Below, piece by piece: positions 24,852 to 36,482 of a stretch of DNA of 64,000 bases. The translations under genes were made by a program, and so were the position numbers. Under the pieces are notes generated by a model. The model was given only the letters and a program-made list of their open reading frames with translations, was not told where the DNA came from and searched no databases. Origin of the DNA: Pseudevernia furfuracea (taxonomy: Eukaryota; Ascomycota; Lecanoromycetes; Lecanorales; Parmeliaceae); the NCBI GenBank assembly GCA_022315425.1, contig JAIUPT010000032.1:1042501-1106500 (forward strand), written 5' to 3'. Each line of letters begins with the position of its first letter. Within the stretch, counting starts at the first letter, position 1.

Positions 24852-25316
24852 TCCTTCGAAAAGAGAATTCGAGCAAGAAGTCCTGCAAAGATTCTAGAGA
24901 TGAATCTGTCAGGCCATGTAATGTCGATATCTAACCCTGTATATTCCCAGCGCAGCTCGTTTTTTGGTCGACGCTTTCGCTCACGTTTCTGTTGCCCTAT
25001 TAATGCACTGAAGACTTAATGTATCAACAAAACTCGTCACCGTCAGACCGGCCACCGAACAGGTCCTCAGCACACAGAAGCTCACTAAGCCGGCCACCAA
25101 AACGATTCTCCACTACGTCGGTACCAACTCAATCGTCAAATTGATCTCCATCATGGCTTCTTCACGTTTGACTGCCTAACCTCTATCTTCTACTTGCCGA
25201 ATTGATGAGTATTTCCTAATCATTTGTCTCACGAGCAAGGAACAGATTGTCTATTATGATTCCTACCCTGACACGTGCAGCCGGAGCCCTTTTATCTCTC
25301 TCTCTCGTCTCAACCT
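24852..25316. other. convergent 3' intergenic region
   Basis: Between the 3' ends of SEC8 (+) and the PdxS gene (-). It holds a CACGTG at about 25273 but no gene. Confidence 0.5.
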
Positions 25317-26336
25317 CTACCACCCCCTCCCTGCCATCTTTTCGCCTTCTGCCATGCTCCCGACATTCAACCCCACCATCGCCTCCCCCAACCCTTCACT
25401 AACCTCAGCCAGCACGGCCGGGTCCTTGAAGTGGGTCACCGCCTGCACAATAGCGTTCGCCCTCTTGGCCGCATCCCCGCTCTTGAAGATGCCACTCCCT
25501 ACAAACACACCATCGCACCCGAGCTGCATCATCAAGGCCGCATCCGCCGGCGTCGCCACGCCTCCCGCGGCAAAATTGACGACCGGCAAGCGTCCCAGCT
25601 CGGCCGTCTCCTTCAACAGGCGAAACGGCGCATTCAGTTCCTTGGCATAACCCCTGAGCTCCATATCGCTCATGCCCCTGGCCTTGTTGATCTCCGCCGT
25701 CAGGGTGCGCATATGCCTCACGGCCTCGACGACATCGCCCGTGCCGGCCTCGCCCTTGGTCCGGATCATGGCGGCCCCCTCGTCGATGCGCCGCAGCGCC
25801 TCGCCCAGGTCGCGGCAGCCGCAGACAAAGGGGGTGCGGAAGGCGTGCTTGTCGACGTGGAAGGCGTCGTCGGCGGGCGTCAGGACCTCGCTCTCGTCGA
25901 TGTAGTCGACGCCGAGCTGCTGGAGGATCTGGCACTCGGCCGCGTGCCCGATGCGCGCCTTCGCCATGACGGGCACGGTCACGGCCGCCATGATCTCCCG
26001 GATCAGCCCCGGGTCCGACATGCGCGCCACGCCGCCCTGGGCCCGGATGTCGGCGGGGACCCGCTCCAGGGCCATGACGGCGCAGGCGCCGGCCTCCTCC
26101 GCCACGCGCGCTTGGGCCGCGTCGACGACGTCCATGATGACGCCCCCTTTGAACATTTTGGCCAGGCCGTCTTTGACGGTGAAGTTGGGCGGGGGGGCTT
26201 GGGTGTTGGTGGCGGTGGGGGAAGTGTCGTCTTGCGTGGAGGTTGAGGCGGGGGGTGTGGCATTTGCGGGAGCGTGGGTTTGGGTGGAGGTGGCGGTGGA
26301 GGGAGCGAGGAGGGTGGAGGTGTCGTTGATGGCCAT
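25317..26336 (-). CDS. pyroA: Pyridoxal 5'-phosphate synthase PdxS
   Basis: PdxS/SNZ subunit of the glutamine-dependent PLP synthase, which builds vitamin B6 from ribose 5-phosphate, glyceraldehyde 3-phosphate and ammonia. Single exon, 339 residues, ATG at 26336. The TIM-barrel motifs are complete: FKGGVIMDVVDAAQARVAEE, GGVARMSDP, KARIGHAAE, DYIDESEVLTPAD, IRTKGEAGTGDV with the catalytic Lys, and NFAAGGVATPADAA. About 50 residues before the conserved FTVKDGLAKMFKGG are Thr/Ser/Pro/Ala-rich low complexity, more than most fungal homologues carry. The coding sequence is very GC-rich, which creates long antisense open frames. No PdxT partner is in the window. Confidence 0.96.
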   Translation of the reverse strand: MAINDTSTLLAPSTATSTQTHAPANATPPASTSTQDDTSPTATNTQAPPPNFTVKDGLAKMFKGGVIMDVVDAAQARVAEEAGACAVMALERVPADIRAQGGVARMSDPGLIREIMAAVTVPVMAKARIGHAAECQILQQLGVDYIDESEVLTPADDAFHVDKHAFRTPFVCGCRDLGEALRRIDEGAAMIRTKGEAGTGDVVEAVRHMRTLTAEINKARGMSDMELRGYAKELNAPFRLLKETAELGRLPVVNFAAGGVATPADAALMMQLGCDGVFVGSGIFKSGDAAKRANAIVQAVTHFKDPAVLAEVSEGLGEAMVGLNVGSMAEGEKMAGRGW

Positions 26337-26482
26337 GTTTGGTTTTGAAGAAGTGGATAGGTGGGCAGTAGGAGTATCTAGCCGCTTAAAAAGGAGGTAG
26401 CGAAAGAGTCCTTGTGCGACTTGAACAATTCCTCGCCACACAGATATGGAAGAGGGTGGTAGACTTTCTGTCCGTGTTCTAG

Positions 26483-26506
26483 CAATTCAATTCAATTCAA
26501 TTCAAT
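26483..26506. repeat. (AATTC)n microsatellite
   Basis: Nearly five copies of a 5-base unit (CAATT/AATTC) in tandem, in the PdxS promoter region. Confidence 0.9.
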
Positions 26507-26630
26507 GCAAAGAATATGATGGAATGTTGTGGCTTCAAATGAATGCTACCTTATGCAAATTAATTATTACCAAAATTGATGTCTAGGGAAGTATATCATG
26601 CAATACTCGTTAAGATTATAATAAATAATA

Positions 26631-26654
26631 AGAGAAGAGAAGAGAAGAGAAGAA
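26631..26654. repeat. (AGAAG)n microsatellite
   Basis: Four to five tandem copies of AGAAG/AGAGA in the intergenic region between PdxS and FUN14. Confidence 0.9.
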
Positions 26655-27000
26655 TGCAACAGAAAATCGATGACTCTCTCATATTCACTCTCAACAACCC
26701 GAGACCCAATAATCCCAATAATCCCAAAGCCCGAAACCGGAGAAAATGTTTTCCTCGGGACCCGGCTAGCCTCGGCCCGGAGATAATCTTGCATTATCTT
26801 AGCCCATACCCCCGGTCTCCCCCAGCGCGCTGGTAAGTGTCATCACCACCGCGTCGAGCTCAGCTCTCTTGCTGCTGCCTCCAACACAGCGCTCCCAATT
26901 CAACCTCCCCACTCCTTTCTCACCAACCACACTTCCTCAAGCTTTCCCTTCTCGCCGTCTCGCCCCCACCCCCCCCCTCTGCATACTATATCAAAATCCA

Positions 27001-27627
27001 ATGGCATCCTTCCTTCTCCCCCGATCCCGGCCCCTCTTCTCCCTTTCCCTCGGCCTCGGCCTCTCCTCCCTCTACGCAGCACAAGCACTTTACCGGCAGA
27101 AACCGCTACTATGCGAAGCTCCCGGCGCCACGCCCATGGCGACGGTCTCGGAGGGCTTCAGGACCTATTCGCGCGATGCCAAGGTGCCCGTGTTTAAGGA
27201 CGGGAGGCCCAATCCCCGGGCGTACCGGCAGATCAGTGCGGGAAGTATTGTTGGTACGTGGGATTGGTTGTTTGAGATATGGGGGAGGAGATAGGACCAC
27301 ATTTCGATTGGGAATACGGCTAATGCGCTGGTGGCAATAGGTTTGCTTGGCGGCCTGGCTGTGAGTACGTTTTCCAAGACATTGGCGATGCTGTTGGGGT
27401 TGCTGGTCTTTGGCGTGCAGGTGGGTCGTTGCGCGCACGGAGAAAAGAGACGAGCGGTGCTGACGTCCGCGCAGTATATGGCTTCCCACGGATACAACAT
27501 CATACCGACAACGAAACTACAACGATACGTAAAGGGAATCGATCTGAGATCGGCAGTCGAAGATAATGTGGCGTTCAAGCTCAGCTTTGGGTTGACCTTT
27601 GGGTTGGCATCAGTTGCGTCGTTTTAA
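27001..27627 (+). CDS. FUN14-domain protein
   Basis: FUN14 family membrane protein, expected in the mitochondrial outer membrane. Three exons, 27001-27253, 27341-27420 and 27475-27627, give 161 residues. The N-terminus (MASFLLPRSRPLFSLSLGLG) is hydrophobic with Arg, compatible with mitochondrial targeting. The FUN14 domain runs from AYRQISAGSIVGLLGGLAVS through LAMLLGLLVFGVQYMASHGY to the C-terminal YVKGIDLRSAVEDNVAFKLS and LTFGLASVASF. Glycine-rich helices and length fit the family. Its relation to animal FUNDC1 mitophagy receptors is by domain only; I see no clear LC3-interacting motif. Confidence 0.9.
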
Positions 27628-27904
27628 TATGTACGATATGTTGTGCAGAAGCATTGAATGAACTTTGGTATCCTGCGAAAGCGCCATCGCTATGCTTTTA
27701 TCCCTTTCAAAGCGGAGCTTCTGCGGGGCTCTATGATCTGTGTCTCATGTCTCGTCAGTTGGAATAGGTATCATGATGCGTATGCAAACTCCGCTCCCCG
27801 ACATGCTATCCAGAAATCCTTAACCGCGGCATTAGTTGCTCTAGCTCCTCTCAGGCTATAATTATATCTCAGCGTACATCTAGGCCAATCAGACATGGGA
27901 ATGC

Positions 27905-30900
27905 TCACTTGATGATCTTTTGTAACCACACTCGTTTCTCCGTCGTCCCCACTTTCTGGCTTGGGAAGTCCTCGCTGCTCAGCGCATTCGAAAGCCACGT
28001 CTTTGCCTGCGGTTGTGCAAAGATCAGCCTTTTCAGTGGCTCAGCCAGGACATCTAGCTCGCTGCGTGCGGCTTCCCCGCCAATGTTTCGGACTAAAAGA
28101 TAACACAGCTGCGGTCCATACTGTTGCGTGACAGCTGCAACGAACCTGGCGACATCTCCTGACACTTCATACTTTTGAACGAAGGTGGCCTACATCCGTG
28201 GTCAGACGAGTTGACTCGAAGACGGGAATAAATGCTCACCCAGAAGTGAGCCGCAGCCCGCTTGGGCATGATCTCTGCCACTGTAAGGGCCTTGAGGGTG
28301 AAGTCGAAGAGCTTCTGGATATTCTCCGTACTCATCATACAGTCAAGATAGTGCGGGACCATCTTGTCCGCTAGGTCAATTCCACTCGAAGCGACCTCTG
28401 GATCCGATGAAGGTTCACCTAGTATTTCACGTCAGCAATGACCGTCGCGGATGACACATTCGTTCTTATACTTACCACCCATCAGATAGATTATATGGAG
28501 TAGATTATTCAAGATTGCTGAAGCAGCACTCTTGATTGTGATTTCTGGCTCGTGGACATGCCTGCTGAGCATAGCAGAAGCCGTATCTAGGACATAGTCT
28601 AATCGTGCGGTGTCCAATTTGCTCGCGAGCACCAAGTCCACAGTCACTTTGGGCGGAAAAACGAATAACCCAGGGGAACTCTCCTTGTAGCCAGACCTGA
28701 GGATCTGACAGCTTCCTTCCACGACCTCATTGTTCCATCTCATAAGGCCTGTAGTTGTCTCCAGTATATGGACAACTTTTGCTTGCAAAGAAGCACCGGG
28801 ACCTTCCGCCCAGAAGGTCGACTGAGGGGCATCTGCGTCAAGATCGATGATGGCTTCATCTGGTGATTGCAGGGCTTTTCCCATGCTCGCTAGGCACTTC
28901 AAGGCACAGATCCCGCTGGCTTGGAATTCTTCAGCTCGAGAAGCCTCCAGGAATTTGATGCAGTCGTTAACATCCCTCTCGGCGAACTGGACTAGCGTTG
29001 ACAGTGGCCCGTATTTATCCTCATCCCTTGGAATTGCTTGAATGATTGCTGCAATTCCACCAATAACCTTTTCTTTCGTGTAGACCTCAGCAGTAGCCCA
29101 CGTCAGGAGAACCTCGTATTGTTGCAGGAAGGTACCAAGCTCTGGTATCAGGGTCTGGCGACATGACGAGCAACTCGATAGGATAGCTTTTGCTGCAACG
29201 TTCGCCAATGCAGGGGCTTTCAGAGACTCGAAGAGAAAGTTTAACATAGCGGGCAGATATTCGACATGACGTTCAAAGAAGGCCGTGTACCTGGTGATCA
29301 TGTTCACAGCCGTTTGCCTCGTCTTGGCGGGAATGGGCTCGACCGTACTGCTCATATCAGCGAAGAGTGAAGAGCCGAAAAGCCTCGAGAGCATAGCATC
29401 GACCGGATCTTCGTTTGAGATCGAGTCTGAAAGTGCATTGAGGCAGAACAGCGTAGCTTCCAGATGGAGCCAAGCTCGGTTTTCAAGTGATTGCACAGCG
29501 AGCTGCGCAAGTTTCTCAAAAACATCTACACCCAAGAGTGTATAGGAGGACTGGAGTAGATCTTGAACGTCCGCCCGAAAGGCTTTGAAGCCGGCGCGAG
29601 CATCAGAATCCCAAGAGGCTGCCAGTTCGTGGGGAGGCATCCGGATTTTCACCCAAGAGGCTTCAACGACTTCCACAACGCGCTGCCGGGCACTATCCAT
29701 CCAGGCTGGCTTCTCTTCTCCAGAGGCAAAAAGCGCGTCAGTGAGGAATTCTGTATAGCTCATCCAGAACTGAAGAGCTTGAGCGCATATCTCGTCTTCA
29801 ACCCCCGCATATCCCTCGCACCTCAACAACTCGAGAAGCTGATGCACGATTTGGCTTAGTAAAGGATCTTCTGACTTCTTCGCCAGATCTTGAACAGTTG
29901 CGTCTCCGTACGCTAGCAGAAACCTAGCAAATGACAATGCTTCCGTATCGTAATCGCCTCCTTTGAGCCCCGACACAATCTGTTGGGCCCGCGTAGACGC
30001 AAGTAATGTCGACAGAGACTCGAGGTCACCAGCAGTAAGAAAGGCTGAGAAGTTAGACAAGACATCGGTGAAGAGTTCGACGGTTACATCATACAAATCT
30101 TCATGGTGTAAAGCCTGTATTGCCAGGGGCGTAAGTGGTCTGAGTGGTTCCAGTTCTAAAGCTTTGTCAATCCATGCTCGGTGTGCATACATGACCCATG
30201 ACTAAAGAAAGTTAGTAAGGTATGCATAGAGGGAAAAATGATACAGACTTGAAAGCATTTCACACCCTCTTCGGTAATCTTCACGTCTTGGCCCGGTGTA
30301 ATGGCCATTGAACGATTTAATATAGCCACTGCATCTTCAAGATTCGAGGAAACCCTCTCGTAGTATTTGTGCCTACGAGGCCTCGGTCAGTATAATGATG
30401 GGTCATGATGAAAAGGACGTGGTACGTCTGTATGCTGGCTGCATTTGTTTTGCCAACCTCTTCGACAAGCCCCCCAGCAAACCACAGGACGGCCATTAGA
30501 CACGGCAGGCTAAGCTTAGCGGCTAATGGGCCTAGCTTAGGCCCTTGGGCAAGTGTGTTGCTGGGAACGACACGTCCTTCAATGAAGCTCAAAACAACGT
30601 GTCTAATACATTGCTTCCATCTACCCGCAGGCCGTAGATAATAAGCTATCAATGAGGAGCACAGCTTTCTGACAACTAGCTGAGATTCTCCAGCGTTGAC
30701 GAGTTGAATGAGCCAACCCATGAGTCTGTCCAAGAGTGACATTGCATCGGCGTCACTTAACGAGTTCCTGGTAGCGGATAAGTCTTCGTTCCGGGCACCT
30801 CAAACGCAGAGAACGCTTGCCAGTCCTGATTGATCTTGATAGTAAAGGTCAGGGCGCCAAAGAAGCGAACTTTCTCATCTTGACTTTGAAGAAGCGCATC

Positions 30901-31126
30901 GGCAAATTGCCAGCCTTGTTGTGATCTCTGTAGCTCCTGCAGAGCATCTTGTGTTCTTGCAATTTCCTGCGGTGAACCTGGTTGGTATAGCTTCTGAACA
31001 AGCTGGTGTAGGGAAAAGCCGATTAGCTTTCGTAAGATCTGAATGACAGGATCAGCACACCTTCTCTGCGTCTGCAAACGTATGAGGCTCGATCGATTGA
31101 GCCTCCCTCTCTCTGTTCAGAGTCAT
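27905..31126 (-). CDS. KAP122: Importin-beta family karyopherin (KAP122-like)
   Basis: Nuclear transport receptor of the Kap122/importin-13 type. Exons on the minus strand: 31061-31126, about 30806-31002, 30426-30755, 30249-30372, 28476-30201, 28240-28418 and 27905-28189, about 968 residues. Exon 1 encodes MTLNREREAQSIEPHTFADA and joins LVQKLYQPGSPQEIARTQDA, leading to an importin-N segment with VRFFGALTFTIKINQDW. The rest is helical HEAT-type sequence, ending QKVGTTEKRVWLQKIIK. All joins keep phase. The donor of the second intron is uncertain (about 30805 or 30814; both leave two bases). Cargo is unknown; the yeast Kap122 cargo, TFIIA, should not be assumed. Confidence 0.82.
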
Positions 31127-31780
31127 GGTAACAGGAAATAAGAAGAGATGATATGGACAAACAATTCCTTATCATATGAAAAGGCCCGCGCGTACGCAAA
31201 TCCTGTTGCACAAAGGAGCCAAGACCTGCAACCTCTTTCTTGAAAATAGGAAAAGGCTGCTTGGGGAAAATTTGACAGACAAAAGAGATGTATGAACTTG
31301 GAGTGGTAATACAGCGATGAGGAGGCATTCGGAAATCAGCATATCCTGTCACATATTCTTTAGGTCTTTGCTAATGTACTCTAATGAAGTGAAGAAGAGA
31401 TGTTGACATGAGCTAGACCACATTTGGAAGGATCCAGACTAACGATCTTGAGATTAGTCTACTCTTCCAACATTTTGCACAAGCGAGGAGCCGCGTCAAC
31501 TTTGTCCACCTTCTAGTATTATAAATCGAAGACAATCTCAGGTCTGAATCCGACTGAGTAAAGAAATGTCTGCCCTCTCTCTCCAACGTTTCTCGAAAGT
31601 ATTGAGCTTGCTTGAAAAGTATGAGGAAAAACAGAATACGTTCGCTATCTCGCAACAATGTCAGCAACGACGCCTTCAAGTCTTTACAGAATGAGAAAGA
31701 CATCTGTAAGATAGATGGAGAAATAAGGCATTGTACTCTTAGTTCGAAATGTCCATTCTGGAGGGAGACCCACCATCTAC

Positions 31781-31999
31781 TCAGAATCTTCGGCCTGCGC
31801 TCTTTAACTTCCCGATGAGCTCCTCATTGGAAATATACTTCCTCGCCACGGCGTCTTTGGCTTCCTGCGTGCTGTGAATGCGACACTGCTCCTCGCCATA
31901 TCTCGAAATGTCCCCATGTCTTCGGCATACGTACTTTTTACTTTTTGCACAGGTGGCTGTTGGAGGCTTCGCGGTACAATCAATTATGGCTGAGCTCAT
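31781..31999 (-). CDS. small hypothetical ORF
   Basis: ATG-initiated frame of 72 residues with no family match that I recognise. It is hydrophilic with four Cys in the first half (DC, TC, VC, QC spaced about 10, 8 and 15 residues) and a helical Lys-rich end (NEELIGKLKSAGRRF). The composition is plausible for a small protein or for the last exon of a broken gene. No signal peptide and no splice partner was found. Confidence 0.25.
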   Translation of the reverse strand: MSSAIIDCTAKPPTATCAKSKKYVCRRHGDISRYGEEQCRIHSTQEAKDAVARKYISNEELIGKLKSAGRRF

Positions 32000-32199
32000 A
32001 GCTACTTAGAGACCTCCATACCTTAGTGCACAGTCTTGAAATCATCTTTTACACACCGAATGGTGTGTTCGTGCGCCGCCTCAATTTAGGTGCCGCCATA
32101 CGGCTGACTTTGAAGAATGAGCTCAATGCCATGACGCCCCTTATCTTACGGAGTGGAGATATACGCAGCCAGCACAGCTATTTCTGTATAGACCAATGA

Positions 32200-32457
32200 A
32201 TGCAGTACGTTATGTCAGCTCTGGCGATTCGAGGTCTGGACTATTTGCACCTCAAACGTGCGCACGCTAAGCTAGTGGAGTTCGTTGGCTGTCAGATTGC
32301 CACCACAACGCCAACGCTTACCAAAACAGTTAACAATATACTGGAGGTGAATCTGAGACTGGCAGAAGAAGGTAAAATAAAGCGTACCCTTGCAGGCAGG
32401 ATGCGGGAACATCTTCGACGGCCTTACAGTGCCTTAAATCGATTCACCGGGTATTGA
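32200..32457 (+). CDS. small hypothetical ORF
   Basis: ATG-initiated frame of 85 residues, predicted largely helical (RAHAKLVEFVGC, VNNILEVNLRLAEEGKIKR). Not recognised. It could be a remnant of a longer gene, as the surrounding 1.5 kb carries no other coding signal. Confidence 0.22.
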   Translation: MQYVMSALAIRGLDYLHLKRAHAKLVEFVGCQIATTTPTLTKTVNNILEVNLRLAEEGKIKRTLAGRMREHLRRPYSALNRFTGY

Positions 32458-32708
32458 CATCCTGAGCGACGCATACAGCTTTGATTGCTAGCGGTCAATT
32501 ACAGAGACAAGGCTGTCGAACCCTATTTACAGAAGCCCTCTGAGGTTACAGAATTTCTACACAACGTGACCGTCAGCAGCACCTGCCTCATGACTTAACC
32601 TCGTCAGTAAAAGATGGGGATGTCCTTCATCATATACAAGTGGTATCCTCGAAGTAGCAATCAAACCCTCCGTTGATACCCACTTTGTCCAAAGTAATCT
32701 AGGCCAAT

Positions 32709-33740
32709 ATGCTTGTGAGGAAGGTCAGGAGTCACACTCATCAAGCCAACTTAAGACAATGCTCACCGTGTCCAGCTGCTCGTTGGTTCATCCCTTTTGG
32801 CTCTCACCATTTCTGAACCTACCCCTTCGAACCTGCAGTCTCTACTTATGGCCACCGTGGACAATGATATCGTTGCCGTGACTTCCATCAACGACCAAGA
32901 CGGCCTATCCATGCATAATCAAGCTCAGCGCCACGGCAGTTTTTCACGCATCGAGGTTTATCGTTATCACAATACAACGAAAAACTCCGACCCGGATGGA
33001 GGAAGAGTGACAGATAGCGGCATTGCAGTATCATCTGTCAATAATCAGGACGGCATACTCATAGATTACTACACACAATACAACGGCAACGGCTCAACGG
33101 ATGATGGTTGGCCTGTAAAGGACAAATGGATATCATTCATGGATATGTGCGTTCTGTATACCCGTTATCTCGCTGACTGGGCCTTACTTAAAGAACGACC
33201 AGGTTTAACAATAGCAGATGGCACATGGAAAAGTCGTGCCGCCAATTCAACGTTGACCTCAACACCCATGAGGAGATTGTAGACTTGTACGAAGCCATCC
33301 AGTTCGTTGCCGCCGCCACATTCGTCGACCACCGCTTCATTCTTGCAGTAATAATGCAAGAATCCGGCGGCTGTGTCCGCGCCCCAACATCCAATTACGG
33401 AGTCCCCAATCCGGGCCTCATGCAAGACCACAACGGCACGGCCTCTTGTAACAACGGAACTAAGGCGCAGAAACCCTGCCCAGGGGAGACAATTACGCAG
33501 ATGGTTCAAGAGGGGACAGGTGGTACAACGTGGGGTGATGGACTGGCGCAGTGTCTGAATCAAGCTGGCACGTCGGATGTTTCTGCTTTTTATAGGGCTG
33601 CGAGGATGTATAATTCTGGGTCAATTGATAAGTCAGGAGATCTGGGGAAAGGGATAGCGACGCATTGTTATGCTTCGGATATTGCGAATCGTCTTACGGG
33701 GTGGGTACAGAATCCTAAAAATTGCACGCTTGACAGTTGA
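32709..33740 (+). CDS. Secreted lysozyme-like (SLT-fold) protein
   Basis: Secreted protein of 304 residues with a C-terminal lysozyme-like/transglycosylase-type domain known from fungi. Exons: 32709-32714 (only ATG CTT), 32776-33146 and 33203-33740, all in phase. The spliced start gives a signal peptide, MLLLVGSSLLALTISEP. Residues about 30-115 hold two imperfect copies of a D-x-x-I-A-V-(T/S)-S-(I/V)-N-(D/N)-Q-D-G unit. The catalytic-type domain begins near residue 125 (KDKWISFMDMFNNS) and contains FVDHRFILAVIMQESGGCVR with the candidate catalytic Glu, NYGVPNPGLMQDHNG and HCYASDIANRLTGWV, with paired Cys. Cell-wall hydrolysis is inferred from fold; the substrate is unknown. Confidence 0.85.
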
Positions 33741-33979
33741 AATTTTGCGAACTATATGGGTTATTTAATCTGGAGCTGGGCTTTTATCTAAACAATTGCA
33801 TGTTGGAACTGTTTATCATAATTCCGTATATACCAATTAGTGTCTTGAGCAATGCCAAAGCAATTGATTTGCCATCGCTTTGATGATTGAGAAAGGGTTC
33901 GCTTTGGCCTAATCAGGCTAGCCTGATGCTGGTCTCCTTACAAATTTTCCATCAAACCATTCTCATCCTACCACTGCCA

Positions 33980-36361
33980 ATGCAATTGTCTCGACTTTTA
34001 CCTCGTGGATTTCTATCTAGCTCTTCCTTTACTTGCCTACCTAAGCTCCGCCCTTGGAGATCCTTCTCTAGTATAAAGGCTCTTGCTATCGGTAGCTCGG
34101 ACATGGAGACTGTGAACACAACGGAGCGCCTGAAAGGCCTTCGACATCTTATGTCCGAGAATAAGATTGACGTATATAGTATGGTCTGAATAAAATCTGC
34201 TTGGAAGAAGTCGAATCTCATGTTATTCAAGTTGTCCCATCTGAAGACAGTCATCAGTCTGAATACATCGCGCCTTGTGATGCCCGTCGAGGTCAGAATG
34301 CTGGGACACCGTATCGGAAGATTTAGCTTATCCTGATAGCATATATATGCGGCTTCTCGGGTTCTGCGGGGACAGCTGTGATTACCCATGATAAAGCCGC
34401 CCTGGCTACTGATGGACGATACTTCAATCAAGCCTCGAAACAGCTTGACTCCAACTGGGAGTTGTTGAAACAAGGCCTGGAGGAGGTTCCGACGTGGCAG
34501 GAATGGTCAGATCATCGAGAAATTGATCCTGACCCTTCGGAATTCTGACCTGCCACAGGACAGCCGATCAATCTGGCAGCTACAAGACCGTAGGCGTAGA
34601 CCCGACGGTAATCACAGCTCGTATGAGATCCCTCGGACACGATGCTGTAGATTGAAAATCTAACACAATGCAGCTGATGCCCGGAAGCTGGCAGAGAAGA
34701 TCGAGAAGAAAGGCGGTGCTGGCCTTGTTGGAGTCAAGACAAATCTAGTCGACCATATATGGGGTGACAGCCGCCCTCCGCGACCGAAGGAAAAGGTCAA
34801 GACACTGCCATTGGAATTTACGGGCAAGAAATTTGAGGAAAAGGTTGAAGATCTCAGGAAAGAGCTCGAAAAGAAGAAGAGCGCTGGCCTCATCGTTTGT
34901 ATGTGCTCGCGGTCATTTCGTTTTCGTTGCGAGGCTATACTAATTAATATCATTTTCAGCTATGTTGGATGAAATTGCATGGCTCTACAATCTTCGAGGA
35001 AATGAGTATGCCGATTGGTCTAGTAGGCTACCCATCGAGGATGCTAATTGGACAATAGCATCCCTTACAATCCAGTATTTTTCTCATACGCTATCATCAC
35101 ACCTGCAACTGCTACTCTCTACGTTGATTCAGACAAATTCGCTCCCGATGTAAAATCTCATCTTGGAGACAAAGTCCAAGTCAGGCCCTACAATGCAATC
35201 TTGGAAGACACCAAGATGCTGAGCCTGAAGCCAGAGATAGAACAAAAACTGGAGGCGAATTTGGCGGAGAAACAGTCTGTAGAGCCAAAACGGAAGTTCA
35301 TGATCTCAACCAAAGCATCATGGGCTCTGAGTCTGGAGCTAGGCGGAGAAGGCGAAGTCGAAGAACTGCGAAGTCTAGTAGGCGATGCCAAAGCCATCAA
35401 GAACAAGACGGAGCTCGAAGGGATGCGAGCTTGTCATGTTCGAGACGGGGCAGCGTTGAGCGAGTACTTTGCATGGCTGGAAGGAGAGTTGGTCGAGAAG
35501 GGGACGGAAATGGATGAGGTCCGGGCAGCTGACAAGCTCGAATCGATACGGGCGTAAGTCGTGAACCAGCGAATTGAAAAAAAGTATGTCGGTTGATTAA
35601 AAAAAAATTGCATCAGAACCAAGCGCCATTTCGCCGGCCTCTCCTTCGACACCATCTCCTCCACCGGCGCCAACGCAGCCGTCATCCACTACAAACCCGA
35701 ACCGGGCAACTGCTCCGTCATCGACCCCAAGGCCATCTATCTCTGCGATTCCGGCGCGCAGTACCTCGACGGCACAACCGACACGACGCGGACCTTGCAT
35801 TTCGGCACGCCAACCGACATGGAACGGAAATCGTACACTTTGGTCCTGAAAGGCGTCATCGCTCTCGACACCGCCGTGTTCCCCAAAGGGACGTCGGGCT
35901 TCGCACTGGACACCCTCGCGCGCCAGTTCCTGTGGGAGGAGGGCCTCGATTACCGACACGGCACCGGTCACGGCGTCGGGTCCTACCTCAATGTCCACGA
36001 AGGTCCCATTGGCATCGGCACACGCGTGCAATACAGCGAAGTGCCCCTCTCGGCCGGCAATGTGCTGTCGGATGAGCCTGGCTACTACGAGGATGGCAAC
36101 TTTGGTATCCGTATTGAGAATATCATCATGGCGAAGGAGGTGGAGACGAAGCATCATTTTGGAGATAAGCCGTATCTGGGATTCGAGCATGTGACGATGG
36201 TGCCGATGTGTAGGAAGCTGATCGATGTGGGGTTGTTGAGTGGGAAGGAGAGGAAGTGGGTCAATGAGTACCACAAGGAGGTCATGGAGAAGACGAAGGG
36301 GTTCTTTGAGGGGGATGAGAAAACGATGAGGTGGTTGGAGAGGGAGACGGCCGAGCTCTAG
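33980..36361 (+). CDS. ampp: Xaa-Pro aminopeptidase P
   Basis: Metallopeptidase (M24B) that removes N-terminal residues before proline. Eight exons in phase: 33980-34178, 34232-34291, 34340-34505, 34559-34620, 34674-34898, 34960-35005, 35059-35553 and 35617-36361; 665 residues. Metal ligands are all present: Asp462 (CDSGAQYL), Asp473 (GTTDTTRT), His536 (GTGHGVGSYL), then the Glu of LSDEPGYYE and the Glu of IRIENI. Two starts are possible. The first ATG (33980) adds an Arg/Ser-rich segment (MQLSRLLPRGFLSSSSF...) that looks like a mitochondrial presequence. The second (34103, METVNTTERLKGLRHLM) matches the usual cytosolic start and gives 624 residues. The frame looks broken in raw sequence, but every gap is a clean intron. 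Confidence 0.94.
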
Positions 36362-36482
36362 CAGGAATTTTTGGGTAATGGTTTGCCCATCGGCCAGATC
36401 TGTCGGATTCTAGATACTTTTAGAAATGTTATACAAGGGGGTATCATATTTCTCTTCTCGGTTCTTCTCCCTTGGAGTGGTT

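Larger units (their letters stand above)
26337..27000. other. divergent promoter region PdxS/FUN14
   Basis: Upstream of both PdxS (-) and the FUN14 gene (+). It holds two simple repeats (listed separately) and a C/T-rich stretch 26880-26990 that is probably the FUN14 5' leader. Confidence 0.55.
31127..32708. other. region with only doubtful small ORFs
   Basis: About 1.6 kb between the importin start and the lysozyme-like gene. Only two short open frames (31781-31999 and 32200-32457, listed with low confidence) look protein-like. The rest shows nothing. Confidence 0.5.

Noticed and set aside
25275..26246. Long plus-strand open frame opposite PdxS
   Set aside because: It is a shadow of the GC-rich PdxS coding strand; composition is His/Arg/Gly-rich and no family matches.
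33980..35553. Aminopeptidase P as a degraded gene
   Set aside because: Stops all fall inside short introns with good donors and acceptors.
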